NCBI GenBank assembly: GCA_002786025.1
Contig: NHNW01000127.1
Coordinates: 5,956-27,543, forward strand
Length of the DNA stretch: 21,588 nt
From: Zasmidium citrigriseum
Lineage: Eukaryota; Ascomycota; Dothideomycetes; Mycosphaerellales; Mycosphaerellaceae
Direction of reading: 5' to 3'
Below, in pieces: positions 11,801 to 20,090 of the stretch (the stretch's first letter is position 1; every line of letters starts with the position of its first letter). Below the pieces are notes generated by a model, which did no database searches, was not told where the DNA came from, and worked only from the letters and a program-made list of their open reading frames with translations. A program made the translations under genes and the position numbers.

Positions 11801-13060
11801 CCGTCTAGCGGAGGAGTAACGGTAGCGCTATCGTTAAGACGTAGAGACTCGTCTATCTATATAGCCGCGGCCGGAGTATTAATAGTGCCTAAGACGCTAA
11901 TAGTACTAGTATTTTTAGCGTATTCTATACGCTATAACCGCTACTCTACGGGGAGGGACTCTAGTCTCGTAACGTCGTTGTTTTATACGGAAAAGGCTAG
12001 GAGGTTACACTTCGGATTAGTAATAGTATCGAGGCTTTCGTAGAGGTAGTTAACTATAGCGTCGATATTTCCGCCCGTACGGACGGGTACACGCTCTCCG
12101 TACTCGTCGAAAAAGTATACTTCGCGATTAGCTAGGTATAGATAGTATTTAGTACTAAATAAGGCGCTTAACTACGACGGCGTATCTTCCTAATAGAACG
12201 ACTTAACGCCGACCCGCTCGGTACGGTAGCTCGCTCTATTATTAGACTAGAAGGTAATTACGACGATAATAAGGTTATAGTCCTTACGGGCCTTTATAAC
12301 TAGTACCGGAGTAAAGCTACCGCTAGTATCTAGCTTTAGGCGCTTCGTACTAAGCGATCTAGACTTATGTAGAGTAGTAAGGATAGGAATAGTACGCGAA
12401 ACAATCGCCGGTAATCCTTTAATAGTAGAGACCGCTAACTTCGCCGAGGCCTATAAGTTACGTCGACTCGACGGTACTACTTAAGCGACGTAGCTAGGTG
12501 TCGACTACTTAGCCGCCGAATATCGCTCTTTATCCCTATCCCTAGTAGAGTACTTACCCTTTACGAAGACTATATATACTTAGGTTAACGACTTGTAGTT
12601 AAAGTTAGCCTCGTTACTAATACGGTCCTAGTAGAATACTCTATAATAAAGAAAGGTTAGCCTCTAGCGACGGCTGCCGCTAGGGTCGAAGAATAGCTTA
12701 GGGTACTACTTATAGAGGTCTCTCTCTACGACTATCCGAGGATACTATATATCTATATCCTTTACCTACTAACCGCTTATACCTTTTACGAGTAGGTTAT
12801 TCTTCTAGAGTATACTTAAGTATACCGTCTTCGCCGATAACTACTATTAAGGGTTCTATTTAAACAGTTCTTGGAATTTGTCGCCGAATCGTGCCTAAGT
12901 ATACTTATAGAACTCTACGAGCTCTACTAGCGTCTACTAATCGGCCTTCGTAGTAGGCGGGGAGTACTTCTTGTCGGGGTCCGCTATAGTAGGCGTTCCG
13001 AAGAGAGTAAGCGCGCTACCGTCTCGTTAGTAAGCTATCTAATATTATCGGGGAATTACT
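8900..13060 (-). pseudogene. SNF2-like superfamily 2 helicase relic, copy B
   Basis: This is a relic of a large nuclear ATPase of the SNF2/SF2 type, about 1,390 codons. After an N-terminal region of about 600 codons without a recognised domain, the minus strand shows Walker A GTGKT (11065-11079), preceded by a GEEL stretch and followed by a run of Ile. Motif II reads FVDESY (10462-10473 for DESY); the Tyr is best read as a RIP-damaged His of a DESH box. Motif III follows as LSAT after PPIV. Near the end lie QVDTSYTTKDN and an SR..R..Q stretch (about 9180-9250), which fit motifs V-VI, then a charged C-terminus. The start is uncertain; YQRDGSALTLFGTP near 13030 is the first convincing stretch, with Q read from TAA. 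Stops in frame are TAA/TAG. Such helicases remodel chromatin or translocate on DNA, but the role of this family is unknown to me. The open frames on the other strand (8927-9184, 11717-12043) are shadows. Confidence 0.7.
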
Positions 13061-13139
13061 ATATTACCGAGTTAGAAGTAACTAGGCGTTTAGCCGATAG
13101 AGTAAGTAGCGCTATACGAGAGTGTATAAGGGTAAGGGT

Positions 13140-13440
13140 TACGTAGGGGGATAGGTTAGAAAGCGAGCCGGTATTTATGTTTATACGTAGGCGGGGAGGG
13201 CGGCTTAGCGGACTAATACGGGGTGTTACCGTAGTAGTAACGTACGCGGACGAGATACGAGCAGAAACTCGTAGACTACGCGTATATAGTGTCGAAACTC
13301 GCGTTTCGGATCGCGTACGAAATATAAGCCGCGTAGCCGCTTTAGTAAAGCGTCGCCGTAGAGCGTACGCCGGTATATATAAAATTATACGTTATCCGGC
13401 CGTTACGAGATATTAGTAAACGCGAGTATATACGTACTAT
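13140..13440. repeat. GC-rich 5' flank of helicase B
   Basis: This region directly precedes the minus-strand helicase relic and aligns with the flank of copy A (6545-6661). Shared blocks are GGCTTAGCGG, then CGGGGTGTTACCGTAGTAG, then GTGTCGAAACTCGCGTTTCGG near 13290-13310. An earlier GAAACTCGTAGACTACGCG looks like a worn second copy of the motif. The conservation of this flank in two diverged helicase copies suggests that it moved with the gene and may hold its promoter or an element end. The open plus-strand frame at 13177-13416 is Arg/Val-rich and lies wholly in this patch; I do not call it a gene. Confidence 0.6.
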
Positions 13441-13472
13441 GTAAGAGTAGTCGAATAAAGATAACTTACTAA

Positions 13473-14060
13473 ACTAAGGCTTAGTCTCCGGGTATTTAGT
13501 CGTATATATACGGTAGAGACTTAGGGCTAGGGCTAAAGGAGTAACTAACAAAGCAATCGCGGGAGTAGAGGTATACACTCTCCTAATAATATCCTACATT
13601 ATATATACTAACTAGGACTTGCTATTTATATCTCTATATCGTATACCCGTCTCTTTGTCGTACTATACCTTAGGCGCCGCCCCGAACGGTATCTTACGAT
13701 TAGTAAATACTTATCTTCTACTACCGGCTTCGTTAACTCTTATAGAATAGGTCTATAGAAGCCGGGTATACGATAACGGCGTCGTAGAGTATTCTCGAAC
13801 GGTCGGTGTAGGTTCGTAAGGAATACGCCTATTCTACCGCCTCTAGCCTATAGGATCGTTAGTATAGCGAAAGTAGACGAGTTAATCCTCTCTAAGTCTT
13901 ATAGCGTCAATCCAATTAATATCTAGCTAGTATTGTAGGTAGTAATCGAGTACGAGATAGATAAAGTCCCGTAAGAGAGGACGTAAAGTATATACTAAGG
14001 TATCTATATATCTATACTTAGGGTAATATCTAATCGGACAGCTGCGTTTGTATCGCCGGC
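13473..14060 (-). pseudogene. Unidentified RIP-damaged gene with possible Cys/His cluster
   Basis: A minus-strand frame of about 195 codons runs from near 14060 to a TAG at 13473, with few TAA/TAG interruptions. Readable stretches are CPIRYYPKYRYIDTLVYTL, then RDFIYLVLDYYLQY, INWIDAIRLRED, YFRYTNDPIG, IPYEPTPTVREYST, KIPFGAAPKV and a hydrophobic Leu/Ala-rich end before KYPETKP. The Tyr-rich start, after one surviving Cys, could be a former Cys/His cluster, since RIP turns TGY and CAY into TAY; this is inference. A hairpin (14072-14111) sits just upstream. CpA/TpG is more frequent here than in most of the window. No family is recognised. The unidentified minus-strand relic at 15015-15610 could be an upstream part of the same gene, split by the sequence between. 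Confidence 0.45.
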
Positions 14061-14071
14061 TAGATTAAAAA

Positions 14072-14111
14072 CGGACGGTAATCCTCGCAAACCTACGAAG
14101 ATTACCGTCCG
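14072..14111. repeat. Hairpin with a perfect 12-bp stem
   Basis: CGGACGGTAATC (14072-14083) is followed by its exact reverse complement GATTACCGTCCG (14100-14111). Past one C/A mismatch, TCG and CGA extend the stem by 3 bp, leaving a loop of 8 bases. The mismatch is what RIP of one arm would give. The loop keeps CpA (GCAAACC). It lies at the 5' edge of a minus-strand relic and could be an element end or a transcribed hairpin; neither is shown. Confidence 0.7.
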
Positions 14112-14303
14112 ACTATAGTAATAGTAGATATATCGACTATAGAGTAGGAAATAGTATATATCTATCGATTAGAGTAAAAAGGCGGTTTATCGTTCAATTA
14201 TTAGCTACTACTCTCCGATATAGCCTACTATAGCTAGTATAGCTAAACTAGACGCGAGAGCTAAAAAAGAACGCCTCTTAAACTATAAGGTACTCTCCCT
14301 ATT

Positions 14304-14490
14304 AACATACGTAAGGGGTAGATAGCTCTAAGGCACCCTTTAGATCGTTAAAGCTTAGGTTAGTGTCGGAAGGCCTTATAGCCTAATAGACCCGGATATC
14401 TTAAAGCTATTTCAACAAGACCTACCGATATTAACCTAAGCCTTAACGATCTAAAGGGTGTCTTTAAGCTATCTACTCTATACGTACGTT
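14304..14490. repeat. 66-bp inverted repeat with 55-bp spacer
   Basis: The arm 14304-14369 matches the reverse complement of 14425-14490 at 56 of 66 positions. The core CACCCTTTAGATCGTTAA is identical in both arms. Eight of the ten differences are transitions, as expected if each arm was hit by RIP separately. The spacer holds CCTTATAGCCTAATAG and CAACAAG. It may be a small foldback or MITE-like element, or an inverted duplication of a coding fragment, since both arms can be read as the same short peptide on opposite strands. I see no target-site duplication. Confidence 0.75.
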
Positions 14491-14521
14491 TCCGTAGTAG
14501 AGTCCCTATAATCTAATTAGT

Positions 14522-15060
14522 ATGTCGAAGGATACTACTATCTATATACGTTCAATTAGCAATACGGTTAGGGCGTTTACGTTAGTAGATATATCGAATA
14601 ATACGTAGTTGCTAGTAGATAGTAAGCGTATTATAACACTAAAAGGATTAAGACGGATATAGCGTTTCATAGAAGAGATACTATCTCAAAACCTCGCTAA
14701 TATTAAAGCCGTAGTGTTATACAATACTATATATATATAGTTAGATCGGTTTCGAGAGACTACTATCTAATATTCTGTTTCTTGTTAACCCCAAGTCGTC
14801 TAGAGTTGTAACCCTAATAACATTATATATATCGGCCTTAGTACGGGTTTCGCCTACGCTAGAGTATACTTATAGAACTAAGCAGACAATTATGTCTATT
14901 ACTAGCCTTATAGACGGTCAAATTTAGGGTAAAACGATAGTTTATTAGTTATCAAGAATAAGGGACAAGCCCTTATAAGGCTAAGGGTTTACGACTACGA
15001 ATTACTTTAAATTAAATACCTATAATATATTATAACTTGTACACGGCGGAAGCTGTTAAT
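14522..15060 (+). pseudogene. Unidentified weakly damaged coding relic
   Basis: A frame begins at ATG 14522 (MSKDTTIYIRSISNTVRAF) and continues for about 180 codons with only TAA/TAG interruptions. Readable stretches include LVDISNNT, LVDSKRIITLKGLRR, FIEEILSQNLANIKAVVLYN and, after several damaged codons, LVIKNKGQALIRLRVYDYE. Many CpA/TpG sites survive, so the sequence is younger here, or was less often a RIP target. Its end overlaps the tail of the minus-strand relic at 15015-15610, and one of the two readings there must be false. No family is recognised. An LTR-like reading of 14783-15062 was considered and rejected. Confidence 0.35.
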
Positions 15061-15610
15061 ACAATACTCTTATCTTTACTAGTTACTTCCCTCTATTGTA
15101 TCCGATCCCTACTAAGAACGACTAGATATCGTCGATAACCCCCTCTAATATTACTACTCTTCGCTATAACGAACGAAACTCGGTAATATTAACCTTATTT
15201 AAGCGCTCGACTACGACAATCGGCGAGGAAGGCGGCTCTTCTTCGTATAGGCGTTTTACGGCTTTGCGATAAACCGATAGACTACGAGGGCCTAACCTTC
15301 TACGCTTACGAGACGGCGGTAATATAGACTACTAACGCTATGTTAGTAGTAGTAAGTCTATAACGACTATTAGTATATCTTCGTCTTTAATAGATACTAT
15401 AACTAGAGAGTTCTTTCGTATATTAGTTAATAGCGGTATCGTAATAGGGCCGCGGCCGTAGCCTATAGGACACGTACCTCCTCTATATAAGTATATCGGC
15501 CTTTTAACGAGTATTCGTAGCGTAGTATCGTTAGCGAGCGTTTCCGGTCGATATTATCGTAGATAGGTATAGAAGCGCGAGTGTAGCGTATTATCGAGAC
15601 GCGTAAACGC
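15015..15610 (-). pseudogene. Unidentified RIP-damaged gene, basic middle and helical end
   Basis: A minus-strand frame of about 200 codons runs from near 15610 to 15015, with few TAA/TAG stops. It reads RFYTYLRQYRPETLANDTT, then RGGTCPIGYGRGPITIPLL, a basic stretch PPSRKRRRLGPRSLSVYRK that resembles a nuclear localisation signal, an acidic patch YEEEPPSSP, and a helical end (VVVERLNKVNITEF, then VVILEGVIDDI). The start is uncertain, as the frame stays open upstream into the GC-rich patch at 15570-15650. It lies divergently from the DUF6532-like relic. No family is recognised. It could be the N-terminal part of the gene seen at 13473-14060. Confidence 0.4.
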
Positions 15611-15652
15611 GAGTAGAACACGAACGGTAGATTCGCGAAACGCGGAGGTGCG
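15570..15652. repeat. GC-rich motif patch 5' of the DUF6532-like relic
   Basis: The patch carries the GC-rich motif in the opposite orientation to most others: GAAGCGCGAGTG, GAGACGCGTAAACGCGAG and TTCGCGAAACGCGG within about 80 bp. It lies between two divergent relics, where a shared promoter could be expected. The motif GCGAAACGCG links it to the hairpin at 17866-17918 on the other side of the plus-strand relics. Confidence 0.5.
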
Positions 15653-15839
15653 AATTAGGGCTAAACCGGGTTAAGCGGACGTAAATAACGCGCTCGCGAC
15701 AAACTCTAATAGCCTTTAATTTCTATACCCGCGTCGTCCTTCTTACCTATATATCGCTCGCCTACTTTACCTACCCTCTATATACTACTTATCTATACCC
15801 TTAGTTATAAGCGTTAACGATCCCTATTACTTTCTAGCC

Positions 15840-17215
15840 TACAACGATAGTAGAATATATATCCGACGATTCTAACAATAACTACTAGACCTAATATAAT
15901 ACCTCTTCGTCGTCTAAAGACGACGACGACGCGGTATTAGAGTAAGAAGACGACACTAGAGCCGCCTAGCGGAAAATTCCAAAAGTTAAGTATAGTAACG
16001 TTAGTACGAGTCTAGTTCTTATAATACTCTTACCCTAATACTAACTTCTTAGGTTCGTAATAGCTATACTAGGAGCAAGCTAAAACGAAAGAGGGATAGT
16101 ACGTTAGATATATAGCCCGAGTAGTCTAAGAAGCGCTCGAAACACCGTAGGCGCGCCTAAGATAACCGTAGTAACTCCGTACCTCTCGGTAGAATTAAGA
16201 GGCCGGAAGAGAAGTTTATACTACCGGTGTCGCTAAAGGGGATATACGAGGACACAAAGCTACTCCTATAAACTACGGCCGTACGTAGTAACTACGACTA
16301 CTCGACGATAGCCCTAATAGGTAATACTAATAATTAGTTCCGTTCGTTAATATAGCGTATATAGTCGAAATACCGAGAAGAGAGGGTATAATTTTAAGAC
16401 GATATTAAATAGATCCCCGAGGAACCTAACGAGGATTCGTTACATAATATAGGCACCCTTAGTAAACCTATTCTAAATACTAATACTTCGTAGATACGTA
16501 ACTCTATTCGGTATAGCCGAAATAATATTAACGGCCGTATTAAAGACTATATGTTACGAGACCCGGTGTTCTATAAGGGTAGCCCCAAGAAAAATAAGAG
16601 GGTAGTAGACTAGGCGAGGGCCTAGCTTACTAATAGCTTCTAGTTCGAGTATCCGCCGGGCCGACCTGTAAGTATATTATCCGAGTAGGCGACTATACTA
16701 ACGGTCGTTAGAAGGGCGCGAGGTACCTTACACCTTTCGTTATCGACTACATTAGGGCCGTATTCTTTAACCCGAAAGGTCTTAGCTTGAAGAAGGGCAC
16801 TAAGTCCGAGTTCACGAACGTTAATCTATTTATAATTATATACGTTACTACCGTAATACACCTCTAGTTTCGACGGTTTAAGTATAGTCCTTAACGTTAT
16901 AACGAAAAGGGAGATAGCTACTTTAGGTTCGATATAATTAAGGCCGAAGCCTAATACAAGAAGAGGATACGACGCTAGAGGGAAATCCCCGACTAGTTAT
17001 AGAAGGTAAAAGTTCTCCGAATCGTTACTTATAAAGTTATAGAAGGTGTCGACGTAGGTATCGATAACGATAAGGACGACGGCTTTAATACCTCGTAGAT
17101 ACTAAATAATACTACTATCGATAACCTAGACGCCTTCTTAGAGCAAGATAATACTAGTAGTAAAGAGATCGACTATAGTGTAGACGCGGCTCTATCTAAA
17201 GGTAATTAATACTTC
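15840..17215 (+). pseudogene. DUF6532-like protein relic with acidic N-terminus
   Basis: The frame opens with an acidic, Ser-rich stretch (YISDDSNNN, SSSSKDDDDAVLE, about 15850-15950). It changes frame near 16140 to KRPEEKFILPVSLKGIYED, runs through NTNTSQIRN and DYMLRDPVFYKGSPKKNKR (near 16550-16610), and changes frame again near 16690. The following block reads FVIDYIRAVFFNPKGLSL, then SEFTNVNLFIIIYVTTVIHL and FRFDIIKAEAQYKK (about 16740-16960; Q from TAA). This resembles the DUF6532 domain of fungal proteins of unknown function, where a hydrophobic 'I...FF' helix precedes the 'ALVLTAI' type helix and a YNRH-like segment. The end is acidic (DNDKDDGFN, then DNLDAFLEQDN) and stops near 17215. 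The frame changes may be introns or indels. The family call is by eye only. Confidence 0.4.
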
Positions 17216-17249
17216 GTCTATAAAGGATATACTAATATTCTATAGTAAC

Positions 17250-17820
17250 CGATAACTATAGTTAGCCGCCTCCGAATAGGTAGGAGACTATTTATAAAGG
17301 CTCGAGTAATAGGCCGAGCGACAGTAGATATTCGAGCACGCCCGCTAATTAGGGTAGTTACTTAAGCAGCCTAATACCCGGCCGATCTAGTAGCCTACTA
17401 CTTAATATCGAGGGTATACTATCCTCGCCGCCTATTACTACTAAGGAGCTTACGAATACCGCGCCTACCGTCTAGAGCGTTACCGCGCAACGGTACGATA
17501 AATAAGTATAAGTCCTACGAGGTCTAACGAGACGAGGCTAATACGCTAAGGTCGATTTAACTTAAAGCGAAGGACCTGTACTCGTGGATAGATATCGAGG
17601 AAAGAGTCGCGAAGGTAATCGGACACCTAGAAGGGTAGTACCTATAGTATTTCAAATGTTTTAGGGGAAAGCCTAGGGCACTATAGCTAGTACGAGAGCA
17701 AGAGGCGGTCTTTAACGAGTATACGATAGAGTAGGTGAAGTTGGAGATAGTATCGAAGGTCGCGGGCAAGTATACGAGTATTAAAGTATATTAGCTGTTA
17801 ATAGATAGATAGAGTGTAGA
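17250..17820 (+). pseudogene. Ser/Pro-rich relic with conserved helical C-terminus
   Basis: A Ser/Pro-rich part (GSSNRPSDSRYSSTP, then PGRSSSLLLNIEGILSSPP, about 17300-17430) is followed, after a frame change near 17510, by a denser part: YSWIDIEERVAKVIGHLEG (about 17578-17634), FKCFRGKPRA and AGKYTSIKVY, ending near 17820. In the last 290 bases many TpG/CpA remain (for example GGTGAAGTTGGAG), so this end was less damaged. It follows the DUF6532-like relic on the same strand with little spacing, and may be its C-terminal part or a second gene. The family is not recognised. An open minus-strand frame at 17557-17769 is its shadow. Confidence 0.4.
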
Positions 17821-17865
17821 TAATCGCTTAATAATTAGTTCCCTTTCCCTACCCGTAGAACCTAC

Positions 17866-17918
17866 GCGCGAGCGAAACGCGAGCGAGACGCGAGCCGGAA
17901 TTCGCGTTTCGCTCGCGC
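17866..17918. repeat. Perfect GC-rich hairpin (17-bp arms) with 11-bp tandem units
   Basis: GCGCGAGCGAAACGCGA (17866-17882) has its exact reverse complement at 17902-17918, with a 19-bp spacer. Within it, 17867-17899 is three 11-bp units starting CGCGAGC (ending GAAA, GAGA and CGGA). The arms contain no CpA or TpG, so RIP could not erode them. It lies just past the end of the relic at 17250-17820 and carries the same CGCGAAAC motif as the other patches. Possible roles are an element end, a transposase or regulator site, or a transcript 3' hairpin. Confidence 0.85.
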
Positions 17919-18303
17919 TTTATAATATTCGCACTAACTACTAACGCTAAATCGTTTAGAGGTAGTAGAACCGGTAATATCTTAACGTTTAATAGATTGT
18001 GCGTTATATATAGTATTTATCGGTTTACTATATCGTGCGTGCGCCGTGTAGCTAGTAGTATATATATCTCGATCGACAATTGCGACGTCTATAGCTACGA
18101 CAGGCGCAGCTAAGCTGCTAGGGGTAATAACTTCTATATACCTAATAGGTATTCTAGACTAGACGACCCTGTTACGAATATCGAAGAGCACGATATAAAT
18201 ACACGTTACAATAAATATACTACGTATAGATTCTATAGAATTAACGAGTTATAGCGAGTAGCTCGAAAGTACGCCCTTATCCGTCGAGCAGATCGGGGAC
18301 TAG
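17919..18303. other. Gene-free stretch, nothing recognised
   Basis: I see no coding frame or known element here. TpG/CpA is moderately retained (GACAGGCGCAGCTAAGCTGC near 18100), with a short imperfect palindrome GCAGCTAAGCTGC at 18106-18118. CGAG-rich sequence rises from 18245 and leads into the 9-bp array. Confidence 0.5.
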
Positions 18304-18357
18304 CGAGTTACTCGAGTTTCGCGAGTTACGCGAGTTACGCGAGCTACTCGTATAACT
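18304..18357. repeat. 9-bp tandem repeat, six units
   Basis: Six consecutive 9-mers: CGAGTTACT, CGAGTTTCG, CGAGTTACG, CGAGTTACG, CGAGCTACT, CGTATAACT, followed by CGCGCG. The consensus is CGAGTTACG. It lies about 370 bp upstream of the plus-strand relic at 18722 and 40 bp upstream of a TATA-like stretch, a position compatible with clustered regulator sites. Similar CGAGTT and CGAGTAGCTCG pieces occur at 18243-18265. Confidence 0.85.
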
Positions 18358-18390
18358 CGCGCGTTTAGTTTTCCAGACGTATTACTAGTC

Positions 18391-18480
18391 GCTCTTTAAA
18401 AGGGCCGCTTTCGTCTAGACTCTTTCTTCTACTAATAATACTACCTCTATTCTCCTCTCTTCCTTCGGCGTACTCTCTAG
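18391..18480 (+). promoter_or_regulatory. Possible core promoter: TATA-like box and pyrimidine-rich leader
   Basis: TTTAAAA at 18395-18401 is followed by GGGCCGC and then by a strongly pyrimidine-rich stretch (TCTTTCTTCT, then CTATTCTCCTCTCTTCCTTC, 18421-18465). This order is common upstream of fungal genes. The next plus-strand coding relic begins near 18722, which would leave a long leader. RIP makes AT-rich strings by chance, so this is a weak call. Confidence 0.25.
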
Positions 18481-18561
18481 CTTCCTATACTTCTTCTAAT
18501 ATATTAAGCTCCTCTTCCCTAGCGATAGACGATACCGCCTACGATTAGACTACTAGTTTCG

Positions 18562-18641
18562 ACGACTAACTCGACTCGAACTAGCTATACTTACTTAGCC
18601 TACCTATAGGTAATATTAGATTAACGACTAACTCGACTCGA
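18562..18641. repeat. 18-bp direct repeat in the leader
   Basis: ACGACTAACTCGACTCGA occurs at 18562-18579 and again, identical, at 18624-18641, 62 bp apart. The flanks are not similar. It lies between the possible promoter and the plus-strand relic; its meaning is unknown. Confidence 0.8.
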
Positions 18642-18721
18642 TCTCTAATCTACGCGATTACTTATTCGTATATATTTTAATACTACTATACGTCTAGTAG
18701 TCGCTAATTAATTAGTAGGGA

Positions 18722-20090
18722 ATAGCGGATTCTAATACGAATATAAGCGGTACTTCCTCGCCTTCGAAGAAGAGGACTAGGCCCTAGATACTTAGAGTAA
18801 AGCCTTAGAGCTAGGGTACGAAACTAGATTACTATACGTAGGACTAGGATAGGTATAAGAGGAATATAGACTAGCTCTAGAACGAATAGTTCGATAAGTC
18901 GTTAGTTATAGTCGATCGTCGAAACCTATACCCGTAGCTAAAGAAGATAATAAGGTATTAGTATTATAGTCTAGTACTTTATTTTAGTAGTTTCCTAGAT
19001 AACTCCTATCGGAATAGTAAGGTATCTCCGATATTTAAGACTATTATATAGTTAAATAATACGTCCGTCTAGCTACTAGAGTTATAGAGTCTAGCGGTAT
19101 ATAGCGAGATCCTATATAATATCGAGGGTATAACGCTCTAGCGTCTTAACCTATATAGTAGTACCTATATTCTAGGATCGTTTCTAGTAGTATTTATAAA
19201 AGGAGCTCTCTAGTACGTACCTTTATATAAGTAGTATACTAGCGAGAAGGACTAGTTCGAGCGATACCTTCGTATAAAGAAGATTTATAGGAATAGCGAG
19301 CTAGGTAGTCGAGCTCTATTATACGACCCGGACTTTAAGTCTAACGACGAGGTAGGCGATCTAGTTACTAGTCTAATAAATCGCTAGAAGTTTATCTTTA
19401 ATAGCGCGTATATAGTATATTCGTATATAGCGTAGTAGAATATCTATAGTCTAAGTAATAAGAAGCGGGCGTATCTAAAGCCTAGCTAAAAGAAGAAGAA
19501 GACTAGTAAGAAGGACGATAATACTAGTAAAGATACGCTAGACGACGAAGCTATTAGACGTAGGGTAGAGCTTTAGAGGAATCTTCCTAGATAGAGTAGT
19601 ATAGTAGGTCTAGTCTCTATATTTAAAGGTATTTACTTAAAGCTAGATACTAATATTTATAATCGAGAAGGCTATATACTCGACCTAATCGTTATCGAGA
19701 ACCTCCCTACGTCTAAGACCTTTAGTTTCGAGTATAATAGACTATATAACGTACTATTCGATATATAACTTAGAATAACGCTTACTCTAGGAGGCCTTAG
19801 AGGTATAATTCGAGATAGTTATCTTATAGTTCTATACTAGTTTAGACTAGGTAATAGTAGATAGTAGGTCGCTAGACGCTAAGTATAGGCTCTAAGGGAT
19901 ACTATAGAAGAGCTAAGTAGGAGACTAAGGCTATAGGCTAATAAGAGTAGTCTAAAGGAATAGAATAATAATATCGAGAGTAGATAGTAGGAGAGATCGT
20001 AGCTACTAGAGAAGTAGTTCTAGTACGGCGTCTAGTATACTACGATAGTTAGATAGTCTCTAGGACGGGTCTAGCGGATCTAAAAGTTAA
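18722..20090 (+). pseudogene. Unidentified ~455-codon RIP-saturated gene with C-terminal coiled coil
   Basis: One frame continues without any indel from 18722 to about 20090, with only TAA/TAG stops. The likely start is ATA 18722-18724 (former ATG), followed by ADSNTNISGTSSPSKKRTRP. Then come FDKSLVIVDRRNLYP, a hydrophobic helical stretch (YSLVLYFSSFLDNSY, near 18970-19015), YILGSFLVVFIKGAL (near 19170), FERYLRIKKIYRNSELGSR (near 19258-19315), DPDFKSNDEVGDLVTSLIN, a Lys-rich KKRAYLKPS..KKKKTSKKDD (near 19465-19520), YILDLIVIENLPTSKTFSF (near 19675), and a charged, coiled-coil-like end (LRDTIEELSRRLRL, near 19890). I do not recognise the family and see no transposase triad. It converges on the DUF6589-like relic, with about 70 bp between their ends. 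The sequence holds no CpA/TpG at all, so it is older, or was targeted more often, than the middle of the window. Confidence 0.55.

Noticed and set aside
11717..12043. Open frame of 108 codons on the plus strand, the longest undisturbed one
   Set aside because: It is antisense to the N-terminal half of helicase B and has no family likeness.
13177..13416. Open frame of 79 codons on the plus strand
   Set aside because: It lies wholly in the GC-rich 5' flank of helicase B, and its counterpart near copy A does not preserve it.
14072..14111. Helitron 3' end (hairpin near a CTRR end)
   Set aside because: No CTRR-like end at a suitable distance is convincing, and no Rep or Pif1-type helicase trace is present; the helicases here are SNF2-like.
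14783..15062. Possible solo LTR (TGTTAACC at one end, TTAATACA at the other)
   Set aside because: Terminal inverted match is poor, flanking 5-mers do not agree, and a coding-like frame crosses the region. No primer-binding site is seen.
17557..17769. Open frame of 70 codons on the minus strand
   Set aside because: It is a shadow of the plus-strand relic, which reads YSWIDIEERVAK here and continues upstream.
18722..20090. Starship captain (DUF3435 tyrosine recombinase)
   Set aside because: I could not find a convincing R...HxxR...Y pattern, and RIP would blur it. No other Starship accessory gene was recognised.
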